Shown: positions 1-7,838 of the stretch, one piece after another | How the letters are laid out: each line of letters starts with the position of its first letter | Position numbering within the stretch: position 1 is the first letter of the stretch | NCBI RefSeq assembly: GCF_023100945.1 | Contig: NZ_CP064689.1 | Coordinates: 4,942,001 to 5,006,000 of the forward strand | Reading direction: 5' to 3' | DNA: 64,000 bases | Source of the DNA: Bradyrhizobium sp. 200 | Lineage (GTDB): Bacteria > Pseudomonadota > Alphaproteobacteria > Rhizobiales > Xanthobacteraceae | The notes under the pieces: model-generated | What the model was told of the DNA's origin: nothing | Database searches by the model: none | What the model saw: the letters and a program-made list of their open reading frames with translations, nothing else | Program-made: the position numbers and the translations under genes

Positions 1-492
1 TACAATGCCTGCCCGGCGCAACTGATGCCCCTTAGCTATGATTTCACCGCGCTGAAGGCCAAGGTTGACTCGCTTGTTCCGAACGGCGGCACCAACCAGC
101 CGATCGGCATTGCCTGGGGATGGCAATCGCTCACCGAAGGTGTGCCGCTCAATGCACCGCCGGAGGATACCAACTACACCTACAGGAAGGTGCTGATCGT
201 GATGTCCGACGGTCTGAACACGCAATCTCGCTGGTCGGACGAAGGGAACGGCCAAACCCAATACAATGGCGCGATCGACGCCCGTCAGAAGATCCAGTGC
301 GACAACATCAAGGCCCAGGGCATCGTCATCTATACGATGCACGTCAACACCAACGGCGATCCGACCTCCGCCATTCTGAAGTACTGCGCCAGCGGCACGG
401 ACAGGTTCTCTACCGTGACTTCCTCGAGCGAGATCGCGGCGGCTTTCACCGCGATCGGGACGTCGCTCTCGAAGCTGCGCGTCTACCGATAA
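1..492 (+). CDS. TadG-like pilus assembly protein with vWA domain (C-terminal part)
   Basis: The reading frame is already open at base 1, so the 5' end lies outside the window; about 163 codons remain. The visible part matches the C-terminal half of a von Willebrand A domain as found in TadG-type pilus proteins: GGTNQPIGIAWGWQ corresponds to the conserved Thr-containing MIDAS loop, VLIVMSDG is the next core strand with its Asp, and IYTMHVNT is a later strand. Two Cys (in KIQCDN and LKYCAS) could pair in the periplasm. Family members are anchored in the inner membrane and support tight-adherence pilus assembly. A clear Rho-independent terminator follows 26 bases after the stop. No other tad gene is adjacent in the window; the only relative is the orphan CpaC at 49266. 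Confidence 0.75.
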   Translation, partial: YNACPAQLMPLSYDFTALKAKVDSLVPNGGTNQPIGIAWGWQSLTEGVPLNAPPEDTNYTYRKVLIVMSDGLNTQSRWSDEGNGQTQYNGAIDARQKIQCDNIKAQGIVIYTMHVNTNGDPTSAILKYCASGTDRFSTVTSSSEIAAAFTAIGTSLSKLRVYR

Positions 493-518
493 GCCTGACG
501 GATCAGCCAACAGACGAA

Positions 519-547
519 AGCCCGGCCGCAACGGCCGGGCTTTTTTT
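519..547 (+). terminator. Rho-independent terminator
   Basis: A perfect 10-bp stem (AGCCCGGCCG / CGGCCGGGCT) with a CAA loop is followed by a run of seven T. It ends the upstream TadG-like transcription unit and also separates it from the convergent phasin gene. Confidence 0.92.
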
Positions 548-575
548 ATTGTCGAAGTATCAGATCGCGAACGAA

Positions 576-917
576 TTAGTGCGCGGCCGGGGTGAACTTC
601 GAGACCAGGCCCTCGTAGGGCTTGAAGGTCTGCTTGGCGAGATCGGTGTAGAGGCCGGCGATCTTCTGCGATTCCGCGACGAAGGTCTCGTAGGACGAGC
701 GCGCGAATTCGGTCTGTGCTTCCAGCGCCTTGTCCAGCGACTTCACGCCGGAAAGCTTTTCAACGAACGACTTGGTGTCTTCGAACGACTTCTTGGCGTA
801 GTCGCCATAGGCGCTCGCGATCGCCTGAACGCCGCTCTGCATGTTGCTCGCGGAAGCGGCAACCGATTCGAGATGCTCTTTGCCGTAGTTCTGAATGTCC
901 TCAACCTTGACCATCAT
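576..917 (-). CDS. Phasin family protein
   Basis: This 113-residue protein has the size and the all-helical, Phe/Tyr-dotted composition of phasins, which coat polyhydroxyalkanoate granules. Matching signatures are repeated amphipathic helices (VEDIQNYGKEHLES, GDYAKKSFEDTKSFVEKL), QTEFARSSYETFVAES and a C-terminal LAKQTFKPYE. The start is the first of two adjacent ATG codons, with AAAGGA a few bases upstream. Two TGTGC/GCACA palindromes lie 70-110 bases upstream and are good candidates for binding by a PHA-responsive repressor such as PhaR. The assignment comes from sequence pattern alone; other PHA genes are not in the window. Confidence 0.85.
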   Translation of the reverse strand: MMVKVEDIQNYGKEHLESVAASASNMQSGVQAIASAYGDYAKKSFEDTKSFVEKLSGVKSLDKALEAQTEFARSSYETFVAESQKIAGLYTDLAKQTFKPYEGLVSKFTPAAH

Positions 918-985
918 AGAGTCCTTTCCCAGACTGAGCGTTTCCGATTGCCGGGAGGTCCCGGCCCCCTGACATGCCCCCTATA

Positions 986-998
986 TGTGCACCGCACA
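986..998. promoter_or_regulatory. Candidate PhaR-type operator, site 1
   Basis: Palindrome TGTGC-ACC-GCACA, upstream of the phasin gene. PhaR repressors of alphaproteobacteria bind TGC-N3/4-GCA type sites, so its spacing and position fit. The functional claim is inference. Confidence 0.5.
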
Positions 999-1014
999 AT
1001 AAAGTCAAGAAATA

Positions 1015-1029
1015 TTGTGCGACGCACAA
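1015..1029. promoter_or_regulatory. Candidate PhaR-type operator, site 2
   Basis: Perfect 6-3-6 palindrome TTGTGC-GAC-GCACAA, with its centre 30 bases from that of site 1 (about three helical turns) and sharing the TGTGC-N3-GCACA core. The two sites together make repressor control of the phasin promoter plausible. Confidence 0.55.
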
Positions 1030-1311
1030 ATATGTCGAATTGGCGCAAAAATCCGGGGTCTTACGCAACGGTTAATTAATCTTTTGGAAACTCGCTCGGC
1101 CTAACCTGATTCCTGGACTTGTTCGCCTTCCGACAGACAGCTTGAAAGCTGTTTGTGAACAGCAGCTTAGCTAGAACAGCGACCTGATCGGCCGACCCGG
1201 CCGCGCGTAATGGCCGGATCGGTACTTCGAACGGGGGAACATCAGCGGTTGGTGGGCACAATTTTGCCTCACGAGCCGGTGATCAAGACAGAAATTGGGA
1301 CAGGGAAGTAA

Positions 1312-3168
1312 ATGCTTCGTACAACCTTGGCTTCCTCGCGCGCGTTGCGAGTGTGCGCCCTCGGACTCATCACCTTTACGACTGCGATTCTGATCAGCAG
1401 CGAGAGCGCTGAGGCCCGCCGCTACAAGCACCGCCGACACCATCACGTCGTACGTGAGAGCTACAGCCCGCAGTTTTCCTCGATCATCGTCGATGGCAAT
1501 TCCGGCGCGGTGCTCTCCTCCAACAATCCCGACGGTATCCGACGCCCGGCGTCGCTGACCAAGATCATGACGCTTTATCTGCTGTTCGAACGCCTCGACG
1601 CCGGCAAGATGAAGCTGGACACCGAGATGGAAGTCTCCGAGCACGCTTCCGAGCAGGCGCCGACCAAGCTCGGTCTAAAGCCCGGCCAGACGCTGAAGGT
1701 CGAGGATGCCATCAAGGGCCTGGTGACGCGTTCCGCCAACGACGCCGCCGTCGTGATCGCGGAAGCCATCGCCGGCGATGAAGCCGAATTCGCCAGGCTG
1801 ATGACGCGCAAGGCGCGCGCGCTCGGCATGAGCAAGACCACCTATCGCAATGCCTCCGGCCTGCCCAATGACGACCAATTGACCACGGCGCGCGATCAGG
1901 CCACGCTCGGCCGCGCGATCCAGGATCGCTTTCCGCGCTATTACCGCTATTTCGCGACCACCGTGTTCAATTATCGCGGCCAGTCGATCCGCAACCACAA
2001 TCGCTTGCTCGGCAATGTCGAAGGCATCGACGGCATCAAGACCGGCTACACCCGCGCCTCCGGCTTCAACCTCGTGAGCTCGATGCGCCGCGGCAACCGC
2101 TACCTCGTCGGCGTGGTGCTGGGCGGCCGCAGCGGCGGTTCGCGCGATGCCACCATGCGCAACCTGCTGGCCGAGAACCTGGAAAAGGGCGCGACCAAGC
2201 GCACCGTTGCCGCGATCACCGAGCGCAATCCCGCGGACGGCACCGTCGATGTGGCCGAAGCCGAGACCGCTTCGCGTCCGGCCGAGACGGCTCAGTCCGG
2301 CAGCGCCCTTGCCGCCGCCGAGCCGGGACTCGCAGCCATGCCCGCGACCCGCTCGATCGCGCCGGCAAAGCCGTCGCTGATGGCGGCAGCCGCCGCTGCC
2401 CTGCCCCCGCCGGCCGCCAAGATCGAGCAGAACAAGTTCGAGCCGCAAGCCAAGCCCGAACCCGCGCCATTGACCAGCGGCGTCATCCAGACCCAGCAGA
2501 TTTCAGCGATCCCGGGTTCGGCCGAGCCGATGAAGCCGGTCAAGGTCAAGACGGTTCAGGTCAAGGCCGGACCGATGAAACTGGCGTCCGCCGGCCCCTC
2601 GCAGCCGGCGGCGCCGCCGACCACCAACGCCATCCCTGCCCGCCCCGAAGTCGCCGAGACTTCCAGCGCCGTTGTAGCAAAGGCTGCCGAGGCCAAGACC
2701 GAGGCCGCCAAGGAGGCTCTCAGGGCTGCCATGCTGCCGCAGCCGGCCAATCACGGCACTGGAAACGGCGTGCTTGGGGTGCTGCCCGCTTCCGCCCTGG
2801 CGCATCCGCTCCCGCAAGCTTCGCACGCGCAGACACTGGCCTATGCCGATCCGGCACCCCATGCCCAGCCGCAAGCCGCGCAGCAGAACGACGCCGTCAA
2901 GCCGGCCGCGCCGGCGGTGGTCCGCACCGGCTGGATCGTCCAGGTCGGCGCGCTCGAAAGCGAAAGCGAAGCCAAGCAGCGGATCGATCTCGCCCGCACC
3001 AAAGCCAGTGCGCTGCTCAGCAAGGCCGACCCCTTTACTGAAACGGTCGTTTCCAAGGACCGCACGCTATACCGCGCCCGCTTCGCCGGTCTCGATCGCG
3101 ATTCTGCTGAAGCAGTATGCCGCACGCTCAAGCGCGCCGACATCTCCTGCATGACCGTTAAGAACTGA
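1312..3168 (+). CDS. D-alanyl-D-alanine carboxypeptidase (S11) with C-terminal SPOR domain
   Basis: A penicillin-binding protein that trims the terminal D-Ala from peptidoglycan pentapeptides in the periplasm. Residues 1-35 form a signal peptide ending near SAEA. The three S11 active-site motifs are present: S81-L-T-K84, S141-A-N143 and K243-T-G245. After the catalytic domain comes an Ala/Pro-rich linker of roughly 240 residues (about 300-540), then a C-terminal SPOR domain (GWIVQVGAL to the end) that binds denuded glycan at the division site. At 618 residues it is much longer than DacA/DacC types (about 400). AGGGAAG lies just before the ATG. A GC-rich hairpin follows the stop. SPOR fusion to S11 enzymes is common in rhizobia. 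Confidence 0.93.
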   Translation: MLRTTLASSRALRVCALGLITFTTAILISSESAEARRYKHRRHHHVVRESYSPQFSSIIVDGNSGAVLSSNNPDGIRRPASLTKIMTLYLLFERLDAGKMKLDTEMEVSEHASEQAPTKLGLKPGQTLKVEDAIKGLVTRSANDAAVVIAEAIAGDEAEFARLMTRKARALGMSKTTYRNASGLPNDDQLTTARDQATLGRAIQDRFPRYYRYFATTVFNYRGQSIRNHNRLLGNVEGIDGIKTGYTRASGFNLVSSMRRGNRYLVGVVLGGRSGGSRDATMRNLLAENLEKGATKRTVAAITERNPADGTVDVAEAETASRPAETAQSGSALAAAEPGLAAMPATRSIAPAKPSLMAAAAAALPPPAAKIEQNKFEPQAKPEPAPLTSGVIQTQQISAIPGSAEPMKPVKVKTVQVKAGPMKLASAGPSQPAAPPTTNAIPARPEVAETSSAVVAKAAEAKTEAAKEALRAAMLPQPANHGTGNGVLGVLPASALAHPLPQASHAQTLAYADPAPHAQPQAAQQNDAVKPAAPAVVRTGWIVQVGALESESEAKQRIDLARTKASALLSKADPFTETVVSKDRTLYRARFAGLDRDSAEAVCRTLKRADISCMTVKN

Positions 3169-3195
3169 TCCGGACTTTCGTTTGCAATTTGCAAA

Positions 3196-3216
3196 GCCGG
3201 CGCCGCAAGCGCCGGC
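3196..3216 (+). terminator. GC-rich hairpin after the carboxypeptidase gene
   Basis: An 8-bp stem (GCCGGCGC / GCGCCGGC) with a CGCAA loop lies 27 bases after the stop codon. It is followed by CTTGTCGTTT, only a weak T-tract. Confidence 0.55.
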
Positions 3217-3348
3217 CTTGTCGTTTCAATCGCGTCTCGAGCGAAGCCCGCCGGCCCCGTTCGCGCAAGAGAATGCGACCAACAGTTGAAATCGGGACCC
3301 GTCTCAGGTTCCCTGCAGAACCGCAACGCGGAGCGCGCCGTGAGGTTC

Positions 3349-3951
3349 ATGTCCAAAGACGAATGCAAGACCTTTGCGAAGCGCCTGGGCCGCAGCAGCG
3401 ATCTATTGGACCGCAAAAAGCTCACAACGATGAAGAAGCGGCTCGACTTTGTCTATCAAAGCCGCCTCCACAATGCCGACGAAGTCGCCGGAGCAATCGC
3501 CTCCTATTGCGCGCCCTTCTCGGACGTATTGTTGTGGTCGCACGGCCTTGTTTGGGGAGATAAAACGCAGCAGCCGGACGCTCCGGCGGATTGGTCGCAC
3601 TACGGCGCCTGGCGTCGCAAGCAGGGCGCTACCGGTGGTCTATACGATTTACCGGGGCAGGTTTTCGATTCCGGCGAGCAGCGAGAATTGGTGCAGGGAG
3701 TCAAATGGACCCTCCTCACCGGCTCCGACGCAATCCTCATTCCCCGCCCCACCAGAGTGTTGATCCACCTTTCCCATGACGACCTGATTTCAGTCCATTT
3801 GTCGCAGCATTCCGACGACCCTGCGCAATCTGGAAGGACTGGGGTTGAGGCGGATCGTGTTGCCATAGAGCACCAATCGCCCGATCGCGGCCATTCGCGG
3901 GCCGGGCGAAAACTTCTCGTCAAGAATTTGGGGTTAGGTTCTCTGCAATGA
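3349..3951 (+). CDS. Hypothetical protein
   Basis: I do not recognise a family. The chosen ATG (MSKDECKTFAKRL) has GTGAGG just upstream; the frame is open further back to 3286, and a later ATG at 3430 is also possible. The first 130 or so residues look like real protein (DVLLWSHGLVWGDK, SHYGAWRRKQG), while the last 50 are Arg/Ser/Gly-rich with a shadow-frame character. The gene may therefore be shorter or frameshifted near its end. No membrane segment or signal peptide is seen. It stands alone between the carboxypeptidase and the convergent DnaJ gene. Confidence 0.4.
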   Translation: MSKDECKTFAKRLGRSSDLLDRKKLTTMKKRLDFVYQSRLHNADEVAGAIASYCAPFSDVLLWSHGLVWGDKTQQPDAPADWSHYGAWRRKQGATGGLYDLPGQVFDSGEQRELVQGVKWTLLTGSDAILIPRPTRVLIHLSHDDLISVHLSQHSDDPAQSGRTGVEADRVAIEHQSPDRGHSRAGRKLLVKNLGLGSLQ

Positions 3952-4056
3952 ACGATCGACCACGCCGGACAACGGCGGGCGATGTGGGGCGTTAGTCAGA
4001 GAATGACAGGCAAGCAAATCTCGGTTTGTAGCGTCGGTGGCGTGAGCCGGAGTTAG

Positions 4057-4782
4057 CTAGAGATGCGTGCGAAGAAGGGTATCCTTGGCCTCGTTTACGC
4101 GGGCAGCGAGGTACGTCGAGCCCCCCTGGTCGGGATGCAGTTTCTTCATCAGGGCGCGGTGCGCCCGGCTGATGTCGTCACGCCCCGCCCCCGGCTGCAG
4201 GCCAAGGATCTGATAGGCCTCCTCGTCCGTCATTTTTCCGCTCGCCGCCGCGCGGCGCTGCCCCCCTGCCGTGTCGCCTTGCGCGTTCTGACGCCAAGCG
4301 GGAAACCGGCGGTCAAGATAGCTTTCAAGTAAGGCGACGCTCTCGGCGTCGAAGGCCGGGATCATCGCGATCAACTGCGGCAGGTCGAACTCGTCGAGCG
4401 AGCGGCCGGCATTCGGCCCGTCCACGATCCGGCCCGACAGTTCGCCGCTGTCGTGATCGAGGTTCATGTCGAGAAACTGCGAGCGAACGCGCGAGGCCTG
4501 TCCCGACGATCGCTGCGCACCGCCGCCGAAGATCCCCCCGATACTGCTGAAGCCGCCCGGCCCGAACGGCGACCAGCCGAGCAGGCCGGCGCCGAAGATG
4601 CCGAGCGGGATCGCGACCGCAAGCTCGCCGCGCAGCCCGGTGAAGGCTGCGACCGCCAGCGCCACCACGCCGCCCACGATCTTGATCACGCGCGCGAGCA
4701 CGACCGGGTTGGCCGCACGAAACATCTGCAGCAGCAAGTAGAGAACGACAACGGCAACGACGCCGGCAATCAGGGTTGGCAT
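4057..4782 (-). CDS. Membrane-anchored DnaJ-domain protein
   Basis: This 241-residue protein has two N-terminal hydrophobic segments (about residues 3-20 and 30-70), a Gly-rich stretch, a central acidic region (LDEFDLPQLIAMIPAFD) and a C-terminal J domain (about 187-241) with H216-P-D218 in KKLHPDQGG. The layout, membrane anchor first and J domain last, resembles TIM14/Pam18-type and DjlC-like co-chaperones that recruit a DnaK to the membrane. The client is unknown. It lies 67 bases downstream of a vWA gene on the same strand, so the two are probably co-transcribed. Confidence 0.85.
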   Translation of the reverse strand: MPTLIAGVVAVVVLYLLLQMFRAANPVVLARVIKIVGGVVALAVAAFTGLRGELAVAIPLGIFGAGLLGWSPFGPGGFSSIGGIFGGGAQRSSGQASRVRSQFLDMNLDHDSGELSGRIVDGPNAGRSLDEFDLPQLIAMIPAFDAESVALLESYLDRRFPAWRQNAQGDTAGGQRRAAASGKMTDEEAYQILGLQPGAGRDDISRAHRALMKKLHPDQGGSTYLAARVNEAKDTLLRTHL

Positions 4783-4849
4783 GGTTCTAATATAGCGGCA
4801 CCGGCGCCGAAAAGCATGGCGCCCGGCCCGGTGACGACCAAAGTTATAA

Positions 4850-5614
4850 TCACTTCATCTGGCCGATCAGCGCGGCCGCGCCGCTCGCGGTTTTCGACAG
4901 CGCCAGCAGCGCCTCGCGCCCGCCGGCGGCATAGGCTGCGGCGGCGCGCAGGAGTTCGCGCAATTGCGCCGCAGCGCCTGGATCGAACCTGCACCATGCG
5001 CCGCCGGTAAGCCGCGCAATCTCGCGGAAGGCCTGTTCGGCAACGGTGTCGTGGCCTTCCTGGAACATGAACACCGGCACCTTGAGCAGGCCCAGCTCGC
5101 CGGCCTTGGCGCAGAGATCGTCGACCGCCTCCTCCATGGCGTCGCCGACGAACACCACCGCGCGCACGCCGGACGCCACCGCCTCGCGGCGCGCCTCCGA
5201 CAGCACCTTGCCGATCTGGGTGTTGCCGCCCTGGCAATCGATCTTGCCCATCAACCTTGCCAGTTGCGCAGAATCGGAGATCCAGCCCGTGGCGCGGCAT
5301 TCGTTGAAGCCGCGGTAATAGACCAGCCTGATATCGAGGCTGCCGAGCGAAGCCGCCTCGCGAAACATGTCGGCCTGCAGCGTGCAGGCCATATCCCAGG
5401 TCGGCTGCCGGCTCATGGTGGCGTCGAGCGCGAACACCAGCCGTCCTCTGGCGCCCGGCCGATGCGGCGACATCGCGCGCGCTTTCGCCACGAAGGCTGC
5501 GATGTCTTCCGCTGCCGACGGCTTGGCCTCGGGCAACCGGTCGCCTTTACGCGCCTCGGCCTTTGCCGAAGCAACATCGCCTGCCGATTTCGGTTTGGTG
5601 GGTTCGCCGGCCAT
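4850..5614 (-). CDS. vWA-like domain protein next to DnaJ gene
   Basis: A 254-residue cytoplasmic protein. After a Lys/Ala-rich N-terminus comes a vWA-type fold: RLVFALDATMSR (a DxTxS variant of the MIDAS motif), QGGNTQIGKVL (MIDAS Thr loop) and VRAVVFVGDAMEE (strand plus Asp). No signal peptide or membrane segment is visible. vWA proteins bind partners through a metal, and pairing with a J-domain protein suggests a protein-assembly or remodelling role; this is inference. The gene is the first of a two-gene unit with the DnaJ-domain gene. Confidence 0.75.
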   Translation of the reverse strand: MAGEPTKPKSAGDVASAKAEARKGDRLPEAKPSAAEDIAAFVAKARAMSPHRPGARGRLVFALDATMSRQPTWDMACTLQADMFREAASLGSLDIRLVYYRGFNECRATGWISDSAQLARLMGKIDCQGGNTQIGKVLSEARREAVASGVRAVVFVGDAMEEAVDDLCAKAGELGLLKVPVFMFQEGHDTVAEQAFREIARLTGGAWCRFDPGAAAQLRELLRAAAAYAAGGREALLALSKTASGAAALIGQMK

Positions 5615-5721
5615 GAGCGCTCGCGGGTAAGCAGCAGGCTCTATGTGGGACGGCGCCGGGCGGCGGTCAATGCGCCGGACGGCGGCGCGACCGCAAACGC
5701 ACGGTGACCTTGGGCGGCGGC

Positions 5722-6624
5722 CTAGTTCGTGACCGGCTTGTTCTTCGGGGCGGGATTGTTGCTGGCCAGCGGGACGGACAGCGGCACCGGTCCCGGGCTG
5801 CTGGTCAGGATGTCGGGCACCTTGGTCGGCACCGGCTTCAGCGCGCCGCTCTTGTCGGACTCTTCGAGGAACTTGTCGAGCATCGACTCGATCGAGGATT
5901 TGGCTGCGTCAGGCCCGGTGTCCCGCATGTCGTTGTGCTGGAAGCCGGTGTTCACGACCGTGATCCCGGCCTCCTCGCACTGCTCGTCGTCAGGCACGAC
6001 GCCAGGGTCCGGCTTGAAATGCGTATCCTTGGAACGGAACGACAGGATCTTGAACTTGCCGTCGGTCAGGAACGGCACGCGCAGATTGTCCAGTGTGACG
6101 ACCTTCTTGATCTCGTCGGGATACTGCTTGGCGAAATACATCGTGATGTCGCCGCCCATCGAATGGCCGACCATCGTCACCTTCTCGTAGTCGGCGTTGG
6201 GCTGAGCCTTCTTCATCTCATGGATGGCGAAATGGATGTTGGCGACGCCGCGCTGAATCTGCGGCAGACGGCCGACATAGAGCTCGCCGACCTTGGTCAC
6301 CATCGGCGGGTCGGTCGGCAGATCGTGCTGCGGACTGATCGCGAGATAGCCGCGCCAGGCGAAGACGTTTGCAAGGAACGAATACTCGGTGTTCTTGACG
6401 GTGTTGCCGTGATTGAGGATCGCAACCGGCAGCTTGATCAGGCCGGCGTTGGCCTGCATTTCCTTGTCGCGGCGGACGGCGACATTGACGGCGACGAGAC
6501 GATTGTCGCGATCGGGATCGTGGAACGCGATGGTCTCATGCCGGATCGCCCACTTGCTCGCGGTGAAATACGCGACAGCGACCAGCACGGAGAGTGAAAG
6601 CAGAACGAGAATTCCACGTTTCAT
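5722..6624 (-). CDS. Alpha/beta hydrolase, membrane-anchored or exported
   Basis: A 300-residue protein with an N-terminal hydrophobic segment (residues 3-22) that acts as anchor or signal. The alpha/beta-hydrolase nucleophile elbow is G153-H-S155-M-G157, after strand YEKVTMV; NHGN near residue 71 may supply the oxyanion hole. D179 (VTLDN) and H230 (GFQHND) are candidate acid and base. The C-terminal 40 residues are Pro/Lys-rich. The substrate is not evident. A long A/T-rich upstream region carries a 22-bp inverted repeat, which may control it. Confidence 0.8.
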   Translation of the reverse strand: MKRGILVLLSLSVLVAVAYFTASKWAIRHETIAFHDPDRDNRLVAVNVAVRRDKEMQANAGLIKLPVAILNHGNTVKNTEYSFLANVFAWRGYLAISPQHDLPTDPPMVTKVGELYVGRLPQIQRGVANIHFAIHEMKKAQPNADYEKVTMVGHSMGGDITMYFAKQYPDEIKKVVTLDNLRVPFLTDGKFKILSFRSKDTHFKPDPGVVPDDEQCEEAGITVVNTGFQHNDMRDTGPDAAKSSIESMLDKFLEESDKSGALKPVPTKVPDILTSSPGPVPLSVPLASNNPAPKNKPVTN

Positions 6625-6697
6625 ATTCGTCTTCGTCCTCGCGCCCCGTTAGGGGTCATCCCTGTTGTGAGACTCTTTCGGTCTCTTCTTAATGATA

Positions 6698-6719
6698 TAT
6701 GTCACGATGGCGTGACATA
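6698..6719. promoter_or_regulatory. 22-bp inverted repeat upstream of hydrolase gene
   Basis: Perfect 9-bp arms TATGTCACG / CGTGACATA separated by ATGG, in an A/T-rich stretch 74 bases upstream of the hydrolase start. Size and symmetry fit a dimeric repressor operator. No cognate regulator can be named; the MmyB-like gene at 6947 is the nearest. Confidence 0.5.
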
Positions 6720-6946
6720 AAGGCCAAATGTTGTGTGCTGACCGCCTGATCATTGTGCGATGCACCTATCCATTGTGCAGCCGCGCGATCTCCCACAAAT
6801 TTGACCCGTTATTCCATACGACGCCTCCCATCAAGCTTTGGTTCGAGGGCTGGATAAAAGTCTAATGAAACGGGGCAGTGCCGAACTGGTTCCCGGGAAC
6901 CAACCTGGCCTGCAGGTGCAAAAATACCAGCGACGTCTCCGGGAGA

Positions 6947-7738
6947 TTAAACCGTTGTGTAGATGACGAGCTTCAAAGCCGGGTCGTCATTGGCCTGAAA
7001 GCTCGCATACTCCAGTTTGAGCCGGCCCTTCTTGGGATGGATCAAGGATTTTCGTCCTGCCGCGACGCCGCTGACGTCATGGGCTTCCCACCAGCCTGCA
7101 AATTCGGGGCAGCCCTCGCGCAGGCGCGCCAGCAGGTCGCGGAAGGCGGGATCGCCGGCCCATAAGTCATGTGTCGCACGGAACTGGGCCACGATGCGTT
7201 TGGCCTCATCCGCCCATGACGCGCCGAACAACCGCCGCGTCGCGGGATTGGTCAGCACCGAGAGCAGGCTGTTGCGATCGGCATCGGCGAGCCGGCTGAA
7301 TGCGAAGATTTCTTCCGCAGCCGCATTCCAGGCGAGAATGTCCCAGCGCCGTCCGGTGACATAGGCCGGCAGGTTGAGCTGCTCGACCGTGCGACGGATC
7401 GCCGGGGGAACGGTCTCGCGGACGAAGGGGCGTCGGTCGGCGTTTTGCGTCAGGTCCGTCAGATGCCGGTGTTCAGCCCTGGTCAGCCGCAACGCGCGCG
7501 CTAGCGCATCGATCGTCGCCACCGAAGGGCTGACGGATCGTCCCTGCTCGAGGCGGATGTACCAGTCGACGCCGATGCCGGCGAGCTCGGCCACTTCCTC
7601 GCGCCGCAGGCCGGGCGTGCGCCGCCGTCGTCCCACCGGCAGGCCGACCGCCTTCGGCGTCAGCTTCTGCCGTCGCGACCGCAGGAAGTCGCCGAGTTCG
7701 CTTTGCCTCGAGTTCGTGCCTGATTCCGTCATGCGCAC
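6947..7738 (-). CDS. HTH transcriptional regulator with MmyB-like ligand-binding domain
   Basis: A 263-residue regulator. The XRE-type helix-turn-helix (about residues 40-90) contains the family signature GRRRRTPGLRREEVAELAG-GVDWY-LEQGR. The rest matches the PAS-like MmyB ligand-binding domain (DILAWNAAAEEIF, ATRRLFGASW, HDVSG, HPKKGRLKLEY). Such proteins usually control an adjacent oxidoreductase gene. That fits here: the medium-chain reductase at 7839 is divergent across 100 bases that include two palindromes. The ATG at 7732 is an alternative start six bases in. Confidence 0.9.
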   Translation of the reverse strand: MRMTESGTNSRQSELGDFLRSRRQKLTPKAVGLPVGRRRRTPGLRREEVAELAGIGVDWYIRLEQGRSVSPSVATIDALARALRLTRAEHRHLTDLTQNADRRPFVRETVPPAIRRTVEQLNLPAYVTGRRWDILAWNAAAEEIFAFSRLADADRNSLLSVLTNPATRRLFGASWADEAKRIVAQFRATHDLWAGDPAFRDLLARLREGCPEFAGWWEAHDVSGVAAGRKSLIHPKKGRLKLEYASFQANDDPALKLVIYTTV

Positions 7739-7761
7739 CGAGCCTCAGAAGGGGTCTTACA

Positions 7762-7771
7762 ATCCTAGGAT
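7762..7771. promoter_or_regulatory. Perfect 10-bp palindrome in divergent promoter region
   Basis: ATCCTAGGAT lies 24 bases from the regulator start, between the divergent MmyB-like regulator and the reductase. It could be an autoregulatory site, but short palindromes occur by chance. Confidence 0.3.
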
Positions 7772-7793
7772 AATACCAGGTCTTGCTCCGACC

Positions 7794-7820
7794 ATGAAGC
7801 CTGCGAGAATGCGGCTTCAT
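7794..7820. promoter_or_regulatory. Inverted repeat before reductase gene, candidate operator
   Basis: 8-bp arms ATGAAGCC / GGCTTCAT with an 11-base spacer, ending 18 bases before the reductase ATG. A possible -35 (TTGCTC, 7783) and -10 (GAGAAT, 7805) would place the repeat over the -10 region, as expected for a repressor site. Confidence 0.4.
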
Positions 7821-7838
7821 CGAAAATGAGAAGGTCCC

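Noticed and set aside
1675..2448. 257-codon minus-strand frame inside the carboxypeptidase gene
   Set aside because: Gly/Arg/Ala shadow of the coding strand, which carries all three S11 motifs.
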